From NCBI RefSeq assembly GCF_014262665.1, contig NZ_CP046883.1, forward strand, positions 1,054,001-1,118,000: a DNA stretch of 64,000 bases, read 5' to 3'. Under the pieces are notes generated by a model that did no database searches, was not told the DNA's origin, and saw nothing but the letters and a program-made list of their open reading frames with translations. A program made the translations under genes and the position numbers. The stretch is from Corynebacterium anserum. GTDB lineage: Bacteria; Actinomycetota; Actinomycetes; Mycobacteriales; Mycobacteriaceae. Below are positions 27,940 through 37,230 of the stretch, in pieces. How positions within the stretch are numbered: position 1 is the first letter of the stretch; every line of letters starts with the position of its first letter.

Positions 27940-28650
27940 CTAACTTTCCTTCTTGGGGGAAGGGTGAATAGTTGTCAGCGGAATGTGGGTGGTGCAAATG
28001 CCGTTACCGTCGGCGATAGTCGCCAGTGGCTGGGTGTGTTGCCCAAGCAATTCCGCGACCACCCGGTGTTCCGCCGCGCACAGTTCAGGGAACTCTTGCG
28101 CGACATCCTGGATTGGGCAGTGGTGCCGACAAATCTGAACACCACCTGCAGCATTTCCAACCGTCGCAGCATAACCCCGGTCCGATAGTGCGTCCGCGAT
28201 CGCCCTTGCCTTTGCGATCACATCTTCATCATTACCCGTGGAAGTCGCGTCGGTAGTGGCGATGCTCTTGTTCTTATTATCGGTTTCCTCAACATCGCTG
28301 AGCAGGTCATGAATGCGTTCGGCAGCGAAGTTTTCCACAGCCGCTTCACCACCAGCCTGGCGCAGGGCGCGAAGTGCAAGCAATGCCAGGGTGTCGTAAT
28401 CATGTCCAAATAGCGAACGGCCGGCGTCGGTCAATCGGAACATCTTCGCCGGCCTACCACGTTGGCCGGATCGTGGAACGCTCATGATTTCGGCGTAGCC
28501 GTCCGCAACAATGTTGTCGAGGTGGCGACGCACGCCAGCTGCGCTGAGGCCAAATTCCTCGCTAATGTCCGTGGCACTCACCGGTCCATGACGCAGAACA
28601 TGGAGCAAGATGCGGTGCCGAGTATCGTGATCGCTCACCTCAATGGACAC
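27940..28650 (-). CDS. sufR: Fe-S-sensing repressor SufR
   Basis: The 236-residue regulator has an N-terminal winged helix (about 8-75; RHRILLHVLRHGPVSATDIS, GLSAAGVRRHLDNI) and a C-terminal sensor with Cys174, Cys178 and Cys191 in QICRHHCP and FPELC. These are the spacing and context expected of SufR cluster ligands; a further Cys is near residue 219. It represses the suf operon when its cluster is intact and derepresses it under iron or oxidative stress. A hydrophilic loop at 120-145 is Thr/Asp-rich. Start is a GTG with AAGGA upstream. It is divergent from mptB. Confidence 0.93.
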   Translation of the reverse strand: MSIEVSDHDTRHRILLHVLRHGPVSATDISEEFGLSAAGVRRHLDNIVADGYAEIMSVPRSGQRGRPAKMFRLTDAGRSLFGHDYDTLALLALRALRQAGGEAAVENFAAERIHDLLSDVEETDNKNKSIATTDATSTGNDEDVIAKARAIADALSDRGYAATVGNAAGGVQICRHHCPIQDVAQEFPELCAAEHRVVAELLGQHTQPLATIADGNGICTTHIPLTTIHPSPKKES

Positions 28651-28867
28651 CTCATTTCCTTCTCGTTATTGATGCGCCGTGATCGGCAGTCTCCCTATTG
28701 GGCGGGATCCATGCGGCCACTCATGATTAGACAACACGAATGTTACGTAAATTATTTCCTTTGTCTACTAAGGTTTCCCTATCTCTCGCACCCAATGTCG
28801 AGTGAACCGAGCACTCAACAACAACACACACCGTGATACCCACCCCAAGAAGCAGACACAGACGCAG

Positions 28868-28873
28868 TAAACT
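28868..28873 (+). promoter_or_regulatory. -10 box of a leaderless promoter for mptB
   Basis: TAAACT ends 8 nt before the ATG at 28882 with no Shine-Dalgarno sequence, which supports that start. Confidence 0.5.
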
Positions 28874-28881
28874 GTTCAGCC

Positions 28882-30618
28882 ATGCACAAGGATCTGCCCA
28901 CCTCCCCCGTCCACCGTCTGAGTGGCGTTTTTGGAACGTTGGCGTCCCAGTTGCCACATATTGGTGTTGCGGGTTCGCGCTCTGCATCATTGCACAACGA
29001 GGGGCGAGACGTTCTCCACCATCCAGAGCAAACGCGCCTGAGTCCTCTTGACCCCGCGCACCGCCTTCGTCTGCGGTTAGCAATGTTTTTAGGCACCGTC
29101 GGCGCATTTATGATTGCCATTGGTGGGCTAGGCGCTGGGGCTTACCCAGTGCTACATAATCCATTTTGGCAACTACCATTCGTGAGCACTCTTTCACGGA
29201 TGCTCCATGCATCCACTGTGATGGTGTTCCTCGGCATCGGCATACTTGTTATCGGCTGGCTACTCATGGCCAGATTTTGCGTCAGTTTACGGCGACGGCG
29301 CGTCCACCTTGTTCCGGTGAGCATCTTGTGGAGAACTTTCGTTGCCTGGGTCATCCCTCTGTATGTGACCGCTCCATTGTTCACCCAGGACATTTATTCT
29401 TACTTGGCGCAAGGATCCATTGCTGCTCGAGGCTGGGATCCCTATGCAGCTGGCCCCGTCGACTTATTGGAACCGGATAACCCACTCGTTCGCTCTGTTC
29501 CATTGATGTGGAGTCACTCCCCCGCCCCCTACGGCCCCACTGCTTTGGGTTACGGTGCCGTGATCTCATCGCTGACGCATGACAGTTTTGTTGCCGGTAT
29601 TTTGCTACATCGCCTCGTATCGATTATTGGCCTTGCCCTCGCGGGTTGGGCTCTGGTCCGACTCTCCCGACGCTGTGGCGTGCCCTCTCAAACTGCCATG
29701 TGGCTTGGCGTATTGAACCCACTAGCTCTACTGCATTTGGTGGGCGGTATACACAACGAAGCCGCTATGTTGGGATTACTTCTGGCCGGATTGGAACTAG
29801 TGTTGCGCGGAGTGGACCAGGTGGAACGCCCAATTCAGAGCTGCTGGATCCTCCTCATCCTGGGGCTATGTCTCATCACCGCTGCCGGTTTGGTGAAGGT
29901 CACTGCACTAATGGCACTGGGATTTGCTGCGGTAGCTATCGCCCGTTGGTTTGGTGGAACCATCACGGATCTCATCAAAGCTGGTCTGATCTCTGCCTCG
30001 GTGGCGGTTATTGTAGCCCTTGTGCTGTCACTAGGTACAGGCGTGGGGCTCGGCTGGATCACATCCCAGGGCGGAGCAACGGAGATCGTGAGCTGGATGT
30101 CATTTTCCACAGTCCTGGGACTCGCCTCAGCATTCCTTGGCATGAATTTAGGACTGGGTGATCATCAAAGAGTTGCGCTGACAGTCTTTCGTAGTCTTGG
30201 TGTTCTCGTTGGTATCGCGTGGGTAGTCCGTATGTTGTGGGCCTCGTTCAAAGGCCGGATCCATCCCGTGGGTGGTCTTGGCTTGGCAATGTTCCTCATG
30301 GTGGTCTTCTTCCCTGTAGTCCAGCCCTGGTACCTCTTATGGGCAATCTTCCCGCTGGCGGCTTGGGCAAACCGTGACCCATTCATTTTCATCGCGGTGG
30401 CATATTCCACGTTATTCAGCTTCGCAGTCCTTCCTAGGGGGCTAGGTCTACCCCCGGCGACTGTGGTCTATATCTACGTCATGTTTGTCGTAATTTTTGC
30501 CGTTGTACTCCTGGCCGGCTATTTCTTTGTGCGTGCACACCCTTATCTGGCGGACGCGATAAAAACAGGTACGCCTCTTGACAGAGAAGCATTGCGTCGT
30601 CATAAGAAATCACAATGA
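28882..30618 (+). CDS. mptB: Alpha-(1->6)-mannosyltransferase MptB
   Basis: The 578-aa polytopic protein of the GT-C type adds mannose from polyprenyl-phosphomannose to the core of lipomannan/lipoarabinomannan. About 12 membrane helices start near residue 65, after a 60-residue cytoplasmic stretch. The first extracellular loop carries the acidic motif region APLFTQDIYSYLAQG (about 165-180), expected for GT-C metal-binding catalysis. Helices such as VFLGIGILVIGWLL and FAVVLLAGYFFV are clear. It sits next to sufR and upstream of the ABC genes, as in M. tuberculosis and C. glutamicum. Confidence 0.9.
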   Translation: MHKDLPTSPVHRLSGVFGTLASQLPHIGVAGSRSASLHNEGRDVLHHPEQTRLSPLDPAHRLRLRLAMFLGTVGAFMIAIGGLGAGAYPVLHNPFWQLPFVSTLSRMLHASTVMVFLGIGILVIGWLLMARFCVSLRRRRVHLVPVSILWRTFVAWVIPLYVTAPLFTQDIYSYLAQGSIAARGWDPYAAGPVDLLEPDNPLVRSVPLMWSHSPAPYGPTALGYGAVISSLTHDSFVAGILLHRLVSIIGLALAGWALVRLSRRCGVPSQTAMWLGVLNPLALLHLVGGIHNEAAMLGLLLAGLELVLRGVDQVERPIQSCWILLILGLCLITAAGLVKVTALMALGFAAVAIARWFGGTITDLIKAGLISASVAVIVALVLSLGTGVGLGWITSQGGATEIVSWMSFSTVLGLASAFLGMNLGLGDHQRVALTVFRSLGVLVGIAWVVRMLWASFKGRIHPVGGLGLAMFLMVVFFPVVQPWYLLWAIFPLAAWANRDPFIFIAVAYSTLFSFAVLPRGLGLPPATVVYIYVMFVVIFAVVLLAGYFFVRAHPYLADAIKTGTPLDREALRRHKKSQ

Positions 30619-30625
30619 AGCGCGC

Positions 30626-30631
30626 TAAAGT
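30626..30631 (+). promoter_or_regulatory. -10 box of a leaderless promoter for the ABC transporter
   Basis: TAAAGT ends 8 nt before the GTG at 30640 and no Shine-Dalgarno sequence is seen. Confidence 0.5.
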
Positions 30632-30639
30632 AGTGCTCC

Positions 30640-31650
30640 GTGACCCAAGCAAATACCTCGACCAAGAGTTCACGACACGGCGCGGAGATCTTGTGTCTCG
30701 AGAAAGTGGTGCGCCGTTTCGGTAACAATGTGGCAGTCAATGAACTGAGTTTTTCTCTCCATGCTGGGGAAGTGCTCGCTCTCCTAGGGCCGAATGGCGC
30801 AGGAAAGACCACCACAGTGGAAATGTGCGAGGGATTCTCCTCCCCCGATGAAGGCACAGTACGTGTCTTCGGCATGGATCCCGTAGCCAAAGCAGATGCC
30901 GTACGCGAACGCATCGGTGTGATGCTGCAGGGCGGCGGTGCGTACCCTGGTGTGCGCGTTGGTGAGATGTTGGAATTGGTTGCCAGCTACTCCACGGATC
31001 CCCTGGATACCCAATGGTTGTTGGAGACGGTAGGCCTGGCGTCGCATAAAAAAACACCGTATCGGCGTCTATCCGGAGGCCAACAACAACGGCTTTCCCT
31101 TGCCTGCGCGTTGGTCAATCGCCCCGAACTGGTCTTTTTAGACGAACCCACCGCGGGGCTTGATGCTCAGTCGCGCATGGTGGTCTGGGATCTGGTGCGT
31201 TCGCTACGCCGAGATGGAGTAGCAGTGGTATTAACCACTCACCTCATGGATGAAGCAGAAGCTCTCGCAGACAACGTGGTGATTATCGACAAGGGGCGAG
31301 TAGTAGCGCAGGGTTCCCCCGAACAACTCACCTCCATGCGAGTCATAGGCGGTGACTCCGCCGAGGGAAACGCAGGAGGGATGGTGACGATCCATTATGA
31401 CGGGGACCTGGCAGCCGAAGAATTAGCTGCCCAACTCCGGCAAACCGGGGTGGGAAAGGAGGCTGTATCTGTCAGTGAAACCAAAGCTCAGCATTTGGCT
31501 ATTAAAACTAAAGAAGTGACTCCTGAGTTCATTGCAACTCTCACACAGTTGCTCGCGGACAAGAGCATTTTGTTGCGAAGCCTCGACGTGAATAAACAAA
31601 CTCTCGAGGATGTGTTCCTCAACATCACAGGACGGGAGATCCGCTCATGA
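30640..31650 (+). CDS. ABC transporter ATP-binding protein
   Basis: The protein has 336 residues. Walker A is GPNGAGKTT, the signature is LSGGQQQR, and Walker B is LVFLDEPTAGLD, with an H-loop in LTTHLMDEAE. The order (ATPase, then membrane subunit overlapping by 4 nt) and the DrrA-like C-terminal extension of about 100 residues fit an ABC-2 type exporter. The substrate is unknown. In mycobacteria and corynebacteria a similar pair lies between mptB and ctaA. Confidence 0.9.
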   Translation: MTQANTSTKSSRHGAEILCLEKVVRRFGNNVAVNELSFSLHAGEVLALLGPNGAGKTTTVEMCEGFSSPDEGTVRVFGMDPVAKADAVRERIGVMLQGGGAYPGVRVGEMLELVASYSTDPLDTQWLLETVGLASHKKTPYRRLSGGQQQRLSLACALVNRPELVFLDEPTAGLDAQSRMVVWDLVRSLRRDGVAVVLTTHLMDEAEALADNVVIIDKGRVVAQGSPEQLTSMRVIGGDSAEGNAGGMVTIHYDGDLAAEELAAQLRQTGVGKEAVSVSETKAQHLAIKTKEVTPEFIATLTQLLADKSILLRSLDVNKQTLEDVFLNITGREIRS

Positions 31651-32444
31651 GGACCCCTTCAAATCAACGGTTCAATGACGGTCTATTCATACCTCGGCCG
31701 CAACGTGCCTCCGCCGGCAGGATTCTCAAAGCTCAGGCAAAGATGGAGTCCATTCTTTTCCTTCGACACGGAGAACAGCAGCTTCTGTCACTCGTTATCC
31801 CGCTCGCTATGCTGATCGGCTTATCGCTGCTTCCTGGTCTGATCGAAGGAAGAAACGTCAACGTGGTCTACCCCATGGCTCTAGCTATCGCTCTCATGGG
31901 CGCAGGATTTACAGGGCAGGCCATTGCCGTGGCATTTGACCGGCGATATGGAGCTCTTAAACGCATAGGCGCCTCCGGTGTTCCGACGTGGGCACTAATC
32001 GGCGGAAAAGTCTGTGCCGTGGGGAGCGTGGTTGCCGTACAGATTCTGATTCTCAGTGCTGTGGCGGTGGTGCTTGGGTGGCATCCTTCTCTTGCAGGTA
32101 TCCCGGCGGCCATTGCGATCGGTGTCCTCGGCGTGTCTACTTTTACGAGTTTCGGCCTATTTTTGGGAGGGCGTTTCAGCTCGGAAATGGTGTTGGCCCT
32201 GGCCAATACGGTGTGGTTTATTTTGCTGGGTGCTGCTGTGTTTTCCGTCATGGGGGCTGGACTCAGCGACACCACGCGGACGAGCATGATGCTCATTCCC
32301 TCCGTAGCGCTGACACAGGGGTTTTCCGATGCTCTCAACCACGGCCAATGCGATTGGTTTGCAGTAATCGCGTTGATTGCTTGGTCCCTCATCGGGACGG
32401 CCGCAGCCTTTAAATTCTTCCGCTTCACCATGGACAGCGATTAG
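31647..32444 (+). CDS. ABC-2 type transporter permease
   Basis: The 265-aa protein has about six membrane helices after a cytoplasmic N-terminus of about 45 residues (first helix LLSLVIPLAMLIGLSLLPG). Later helices include YPMALAIALMGAGFTGQAIA and VVAVQILILSAVAVVLGW. The ATG overlaps the stop of the ATPase gene (ATGA), so translation is coupled. It is the membrane partner of the ATPase. Confidence 0.88.
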   Translation: MRTPSNQRFNDGLFIPRPQRASAGRILKAQAKMESILFLRHGEQQLLSLVIPLAMLIGLSLLPGLIEGRNVNVVYPMALAIALMGAGFTGQAIAVAFDRRYGALKRIGASGVPTWALIGGKVCAVGSVVAVQILILSAVAVVLGWHPSLAGIPAAIAIGVLGVSTFTSFGLFLGGRFSSEMVLALANTVWFILLGAAVFSVMGAGLSDTTRTSMMLIPSVALTQGFSDALNHGQCDWFAVIALIAWSLIGTAAAFKFFRFTMDSD

Positions 32445-32529
32445 CCGCCACATCTGCCCCGCATTGTGATGAAAAGATCTCACGCCGCGCAGTGGCATGT
32501 CCCTTTTTCCGTCCTCGTGGCTGAGCCAT

Positions 32530-32535
32530 TAGGCT
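32530..32535 (+). promoter_or_regulatory. -10 box of a leaderless promoter for ctaA
   Basis: TAGGCT ends 7 nt before the GTG at 32543, so that GTG would be +1. Confidence 0.4.
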
Positions 32536-32542
32536 AGTGAAT

Positions 32543-33628
32543 GTGTTGGAATCAATGCGATCGCGCGTGAAAAAAGAACAAAACCCGCTGGCAAAAGTGA
32601 TGGTTGCCTTTTACGCCTGGGTGCATAAGATGGACGCTCACTACGGCTTCCCCCGTCCGGTGCGTATACCGTCAATCCGTACCCAGCGATTGTTCGCCAT
32701 CATCCTCCTGATCTGCCAAACCGGCATTACCTTTACCGGATCCCTTGTGCGTGTTACTGGTTCAGGCCTGGGATGCGATACGTGGCCAGAATGCCATCCT
32801 GGTTCCTTTGTCCCGACCTCGGGCGCTGCCCCATGGATTCACCAGGCCATCGAGTTCGGCAACCGGCTTCTCACCTTCGTCCTGATCGCAGCAGCCCTCG
32901 TGACTTTCATCGCGCTAGTGCGCGCGGGGCGACGCACGCTTTTGCTTCACATGGCCTTTCTTCAGGGAATTGGCATCATCGTTCAGGCTGTGATCGGCGG
33001 CGTCACCGTGCGTTTGGATCTCGCGTGGTGGATGGTTGCGGCTCATTTCATGCCCTCGATGATTTTGGTCTTTTTTGCAGCAGTATTGGTGATCCGTGTT
33101 GCTGAGCCAGACGATGGGCAGCGCGTATACCAGATGCCTAAGCCGTTGCGTTATCTCGCGACCGGCATGTCTTTTGCGTTGTTTGTGGTCCTCACTAGCG
33201 GTACGTTAGTCACTTCAGCTGGCCCTCACGCCGGGGATGAAGCCATCCTTCCAGAGCACCGTCTCCAGATTGAACTTATTACTATCGCTAATTTGCATGC
33301 GCATGCTATGTATCTTTATTTGGGCATGACGATCGGTCTCATTGCCGCGTTGTTTGCTATCAATAAAAACCGTGTGCTCAAGCAGACATCACTGTGGTTG
33401 TGCGGCGCAATTGTCTTCCAGGCTGTTATCGGTATTATCCAGTTCCGGATGGGCGTTCCGATTTGGACCGTTCCAGTTCACGTTCTGGGTTCAGGCATTA
33501 CCTGCCTGATTACCGGCGTGCTGTGGGCACAGCGGCAGCGTTTATTGGGAGGAGATGCAGCCCATACTGGTTCCCCAGCCGCAGACGCCACCGTAGTGAA
33601 TAATGTGGACTACTCCGTGACCCATTAG
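32543..33628 (+). CDS. ctaA: Heme A synthase CtaA (COX15)
   Basis: The 361-residue protein oxidises the heme O methyl group to make heme A for the aa3 oxidase. It has about eight membrane helices in two homologous halves. Key marks are GSLVRVTGSGLGC near the first helix, the cysteine pair CDTWPEC, histidines in PWIHQAIEFGNR and ANLHAHAMYLY, and VVLTSGTLVTSAGPHAG. The start is GTG 32543 by the promoter position; GTG 32537, two codons earlier, is the alternative. CtaB, which makes heme O, is encoded 240 bp away on the other strand. Confidence 0.92.
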   Translation: MLESMRSRVKKEQNPLAKVMVAFYAWVHKMDAHYGFPRPVRIPSIRTQRLFAIILLICQTGITFTGSLVRVTGSGLGCDTWPECHPGSFVPTSGAAPWIHQAIEFGNRLLTFVLIAAALVTFIALVRAGRRTLLLHMAFLQGIGIIVQAVIGGVTVRLDLAWWMVAAHFMPSMILVFFAAVLVIRVAEPDDGQRVYQMPKPLRYLATGMSFALFVVLTSGTLVTSAGPHAGDEAILPEHRLQIELITIANLHAHAMYLYLGMTIGLIAALFAINKNRVLKQTSLWLCGAIVFQAVIGIIQFRMGVPIWTVPVHVLGSGITCLITGVLWAQRQRLLGGDAAHTGSPAADATVVNNVDYSVTH

Positions 33629-33664
33629 CTGGGGCGCACAGAGCGCAGTGATCTCCAGCACTGA

Positions 33665-33699
33665 ACCCCTGCCGCACTCTGTGTGATTGCGGCAGGGGT
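33665..33699. terminator. Bidirectional terminator between ctaA and ctaB
   Basis: ACCCCTGCCGCA (33665-33676) and TGCGGCAGGGGT (33688-33699) form a perfect 12-bp stem with an 11-nt loop. It sits in the 240-bp gap between the stops of the convergent genes. Neither side has a long T-run. Confidence 0.7.
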
Positions 33700-33868
33700 A
33701 TCTACGTTAAGCACAGAGGCGTCAAGTTATTCTTTGGTTGGCGGGGACACGTCACCAACGCATCCGACAAACGGCACCGGGAGTTGCTCCATCTCCCGCC
33801 ATGTCTTGAGACACGAGAGTACTGCTACACCTCTCGGTATGGAGTAACGCTGAGTATCGGTATGGGGG

Positions 33869-34834
33869 TTAAACACCAAGCAGCTCGGCGATGGTGTTCC
33901 AGCCGAGGACCGCGTCGACAGACAGCGCAACGAACAGGATAGATAAGTAGTTGTTCGATAGGAAAAACAGCTGCATTGGCTTGACCGGAGTTCCATGTTT
34001 GACGCCCTGATGTAGGCGGTGCGCCATGACGATGAACCAGAGCCCAGCAGCCACAGCAATGACGGAATAAATCCATCCAGCTGCGGGAACGAGGAAAAGA
34101 GAGGTGATGACTGTCGCCCACGTGTACAGCAGAATTTGGCGAGTAACCTCTAACGGCGGTTTGACCACCGGCATCATCGGAACACCAGCCGCTTCATAAT
34201 CCTCGCGGTAACGCATGCCTAAAGCCCAGGTGTGCGGAGGAGTCCAGAAGAAGATGACCATGAACAGTATGATCGCCTGAGCCCACGAGCCCCATCCGGC
34301 GTGAAAAGCCCCGCCGTTGTTATCTGTGATGACGGCCCAGCCAACGACCACAGGCATGCAGCCGGCCGCCCCACCCCAAATCACGTTCTGCCACGTACGG
34401 CGCTTAAGCCACTTTGTATAGACGAAAATGTAGAACCAAATGGTCAAAAGGATGAACAGCGCTGCAAGCAACGATTTAGCCAATAGCCACAGCCACAGGA
34501 AGCTGATCACCATCAACGACCACGCGAAAATTTTCGCATTCTGTAGAGAGACAGAGTCCTTGGCCAAAGGTCGCCGCCGCGTACGACGCATCTTCTGGTC
34601 AATGTCGTGATCGGCAATCATATTAAAAGTGTTGGCGGACGCGGCGCCCATCCATCCACCGATCAGCGTGAGAATGATGAGACCGAAATTGACTTCCCCA
34701 CGCTCTGCCTGGAGCATCGCAGGAATTGTCGCGACTAGGAGTAATTCGATGACCCTAGGCTTTGTCAGGGCAATATATGCCTTGACTGTGTCAGCGAACT
34801 TGTTCACCGAGCCTCTCGCCTCACTTTTCTTCAA
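33869..34834 (-). CDS. ctaB: Heme O synthase (protoheme IX farnesyltransferase) CtaB
   Basis: The 321-residue UbiA-type membrane enzyme joins farnesyl diphosphate to heme B. The first Asp-rich motif is [15 protein letters not shown], where the polyprenyl diphosphate binds, and about eight helices follow. The second, near residue 195, is around [12 protein letters not shown]. The start is unclear: the frame begins with a TTG at 34834; a GTG at 34807 ([11 protein letters not shown]) with AGAGG near it is a good alternative. It is divergent from tkt. Confidence 0.93.
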   Translation of the reverse strand: MKKSEARGSVNKFADTVKAYIALTKPRVIELLLVATIPAMLQAERGEVNFGLIILTLIGGWMGAASANTFNMIADHDIDQKMRRTRRRPLAKDSVSLQNAKIFAWSLMVISFLWLWLLAKSLLAALFILLTIWFYIFVYTKWLKRRTWQNVIWGGAAGCMPVVVGWAVITDNNGGAFHAGWGSWAQAIILFMVIFFWTPPHTWALGMRYREDYEAAGVPMMPVVKPPLEVTRQILLYTWATVITSLFLVPAAGWIYSVIAVAAGLWFIVMAHRLHQGVKHGTPVKPMQLFFLSNNYLSILFVALSVDAVLGWNTIAELLGV

Positions 34835-35000
34835 CTCATACGTCTTCGGAACGCCCTTATTAAGCTACCCGAGCCTAGCCGAGACAAGAAACAGGACACC
34901 ACCACAAACAGAAGTTAGAGGCAAACACTAAGATGAAAACGTAAATCTGCCATTAAGAAGTGACAGACTTCTTCTCCTTGTCTGCAGAAAGGCATTTTCA

Positions 35001-37088
35001 GTGACTCTCTCCCCTGAGCAAACAGCCCTGACTGTTCGGAACTATCCAGCCGACTGGTCTGAGTCCGATACGCGTGCTGTTGATCTGGCTCGTGTGCTCG
35101 CTGCCGATTCCGTCGAGAACTGCGGTTCTGGTCACCCGGGTACAGCCATGAGTCTCGCGCCACTGGCCTACACCCTGTACCAAAAGGTCATGCGTCACGA
35201 TCCTCACGATCCTCAGTGGGTTGGCCGCGATCGTTTCGTCCTGTCAGCTGGCCACTCCTCCCTGACGCAGTATATTCAGCTATATCTCGGCGGTTTCGGT
35301 CTCGAGATTGAGGATCTCAAAGCATTGCGTACCTGGGGTTCGAAAACCCCGGGCCACCCGGAGGTACACCATACAGATGGTGTTGAAATTACTACCGGCC
35401 CCCTGGGACAAGGGTTGGCGTCTGCAGTTGGTATGGCCATGGCGGCTCGTCGAGAGCGCGCCCTCTTTGACCCTCAGGCTCCCGCGGGCGAATCGCCTTT
35501 CGATCATTACATCTACGTGATTGCTTCTGACGGCGACATGCAAGAGGGCGTCACCGGTGAAGCGTGTTCTATTGCGGGGACACAACAACTGGGTAACCTC
35601 ATCGTTTTCTGGGACGATAACGGTATCTCCATTGAAGATGACACGACCATCGCATTCACTGAAGATGTCGTAGCCCGTTATGAGGCCTATGGTTGGCAGA
35701 CTCTTGAGGTCACGGCCGAAGATGTGGAAGGCATTCTGGACGCCGTGGCACGAGCACAGGCTGAGACCTTGCGCCCTACCTTCATCCGTGTTCGCTCCGT
35801 GATCGCCTACCCGGCTCCGAATGCGATGAACACTGGTGCATCACACGGTGCTGCTCTAGGCAAGGAAGAGATCACTGCTATCAAGCAAGAACTCGACTTC
35901 CCAGACACACCTTTCCCTGTTGAGGATGAGGTGGTGGCTCACGCTCGTCAACTGATTAAGCGCGGAGCTGATGCTCACGCCGAGTGGAATAAGAGCTTTG
36001 AAGCGTGGGCGGCTGCTCATCCTGAAAATAAGCAGCTCTTCGACCGTCTTTTCGCCCGGGAGTTGCCTGCGGACTTCGACGCGCAGTTGCCGAGCTGGGA
36101 GGAGGGTGAATCGGTTGCTACCCGTAAAGCATCAGAGGCAGCGCTGCAGGCGCTGGGTGCTACGCTGCCAGAACTATGGGGTGGCTCTGCCGATCTAGCC
36201 GGTTCCACGAACACCATTATCAAAGGTTCGCCCTCTTTCGGACCTGAGTCCATCTCCACCAAGATGTGGTCAGCTGAACCAGGTGGGCGCAATGTGCACT
36301 TTGGTATCCGTGAACACGGCATGGTTGCGATTCTTAACGGTATCGCATTGCACGGACCCACGAGGCCTTATGGAGCCACATTCCTGCAGTTTGCAGATTA
36401 TGCGCGCGGTGCTGTGCGCCTCGGAGCTTTGATGAAGTCCGATGTTTATCACGTATGGACCCATGACTCTATTGGCTTAGGTGAGGACGGGCCGACACAT
36501 CAACCTGTTGAACACCTTGCTGCCCTGCGAGCCATCCCAGACTTGGCTGTCATCCGACCAGCGGACGCTAATGAAACCGCGGTTGCTTGGGCTGAAGCAC
36601 TCAAAGCTCCTGAGGGACCGAAGGCTCTGATCTTGACTCGCCAGAATGTGCCGGTTCTTCCCGGGACAAAAGAAAAGGCTGCTAAGGGAGTCGCTCGCGG
36701 TGCTTACGTGCTACGCGAGTCCAGTGCTGAGAAGCCGGACGTTATTGTCTTGGCAACCGGTTCCGAGGTTCACATTGCCCTCGAAGCTGCTGAGACACTC
36801 GAGCAGGAAGGCATCGCAACCCGCGTTGTTTCTGTTCCTTGTATGGAGTGGTTCATGGAACAGGACTCCGAATACATTGAGTCTGTTCTGCCAGCGGATG
36901 TGACCGCACGTGTATCGGTAGAAGCTGCTATCGCCATGCCGTGGTACCGGTTCACCGGCCTCAAGGGCCGCAATGTTTCCCTCGAGCACTATGGCGCATC
37001 TGCAGACTTCACGACGCTCTTTAAGAAGTTCGGAATCACTGCAGAAGCAGTTGTCGCCGCTGCCAAAGACTCTTTGCACGAGCGTTAA
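35001..37088 (+). CDS. tkt: Transketolase
   Basis: This 695-aa TPP enzyme moves two-carbon units between sugar phosphates in the pentose phosphate pathway. The TPP/metal motif is SDGDMQEGVTGEACSIAG, and GSGHPGTAMSLAPLAY at the N-terminus carries the catalytic His. The pyrimidine domain has VHFGIREHGMVAILNG. The GTG at 35001 has AAAGG about 9 nt upstream. It is the first gene of the tkt-tal-zwf-opcA-pgl group. A terminator follows before tal. Confidence 0.97.
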   Translation: MTLSPEQTALTVRNYPADWSESDTRAVDLARVLAADSVENCGSGHPGTAMSLAPLAYTLYQKVMRHDPHDPQWVGRDRFVLSAGHSSLTQYIQLYLGGFGLEIEDLKALRTWGSKTPGHPEVHHTDGVEITTGPLGQGLASAVGMAMAARRERALFDPQAPAGESPFDHYIYVIASDGDMQEGVTGEACSIAGTQQLGNLIVFWDDNGISIEDDTTIAFTEDVVARYEAYGWQTLEVTAEDVEGILDAVARAQAETLRPTFIRVRSVIAYPAPNAMNTGASHGAALGKEEITAIKQELDFPDTPFPVEDEVVAHARQLIKRGADAHAEWNKSFEAWAAAHPENKQLFDRLFARELPADFDAQLPSWEEGESVATRKASEAALQALGATLPELWGGSADLAGSTNTIIKGSPSFGPESISTKMWSAEPGGRNVHFGIREHGMVAILNGIALHGPTRPYGATFLQFADYARGAVRLGALMKSDVYHVWTHDSIGLGEDGPTHQPVEHLAALRAIPDLAVIRPADANETAVAWAEALKAPEGPKALILTRQNVPVLPGTKEKAAKGVARGAYVLRESSAEKPDVIVLATGSEVHIALEAAETLEQEGIATRVVSVPCMEWFMEQDSEYIESVLPADVTARVSVEAAIAMPWYRFTGLKGRNVSLEHYGASADFTTLFKKFGITAEAVVAAAKDSLHER

Positions 37089-37146
37089 GCGGTATCCATA
37101 ACTACCGCGCACGTCCCATGTGGGCCCTCCTTTTGTGTGGTACTTG

Positions 37147-37178
37147 CCCTCCCCTTCTCCTTAGAGCGGAGGGTTTTT
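37147..37178 (+). terminator. Terminator after tkt
   Basis: CCCTCC (37147-37152) pairs with GGAGGG (37168-37173), followed by TTTTT. It would limit, but need not stop, read-through into tal. Confidence 0.6.
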
Positions 37179-37230
37179 CCGTACCATGTGGGGAGAACAC
37201 CGTATTGAAAGGTCTATAGGTCTATACGTC

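Noticed and set aside
33727-34059. Minus-strand frame overlapping the end of ctaB
   Set aside because: Most of it lies in another frame of ctaB; no motif or start signal is visible.
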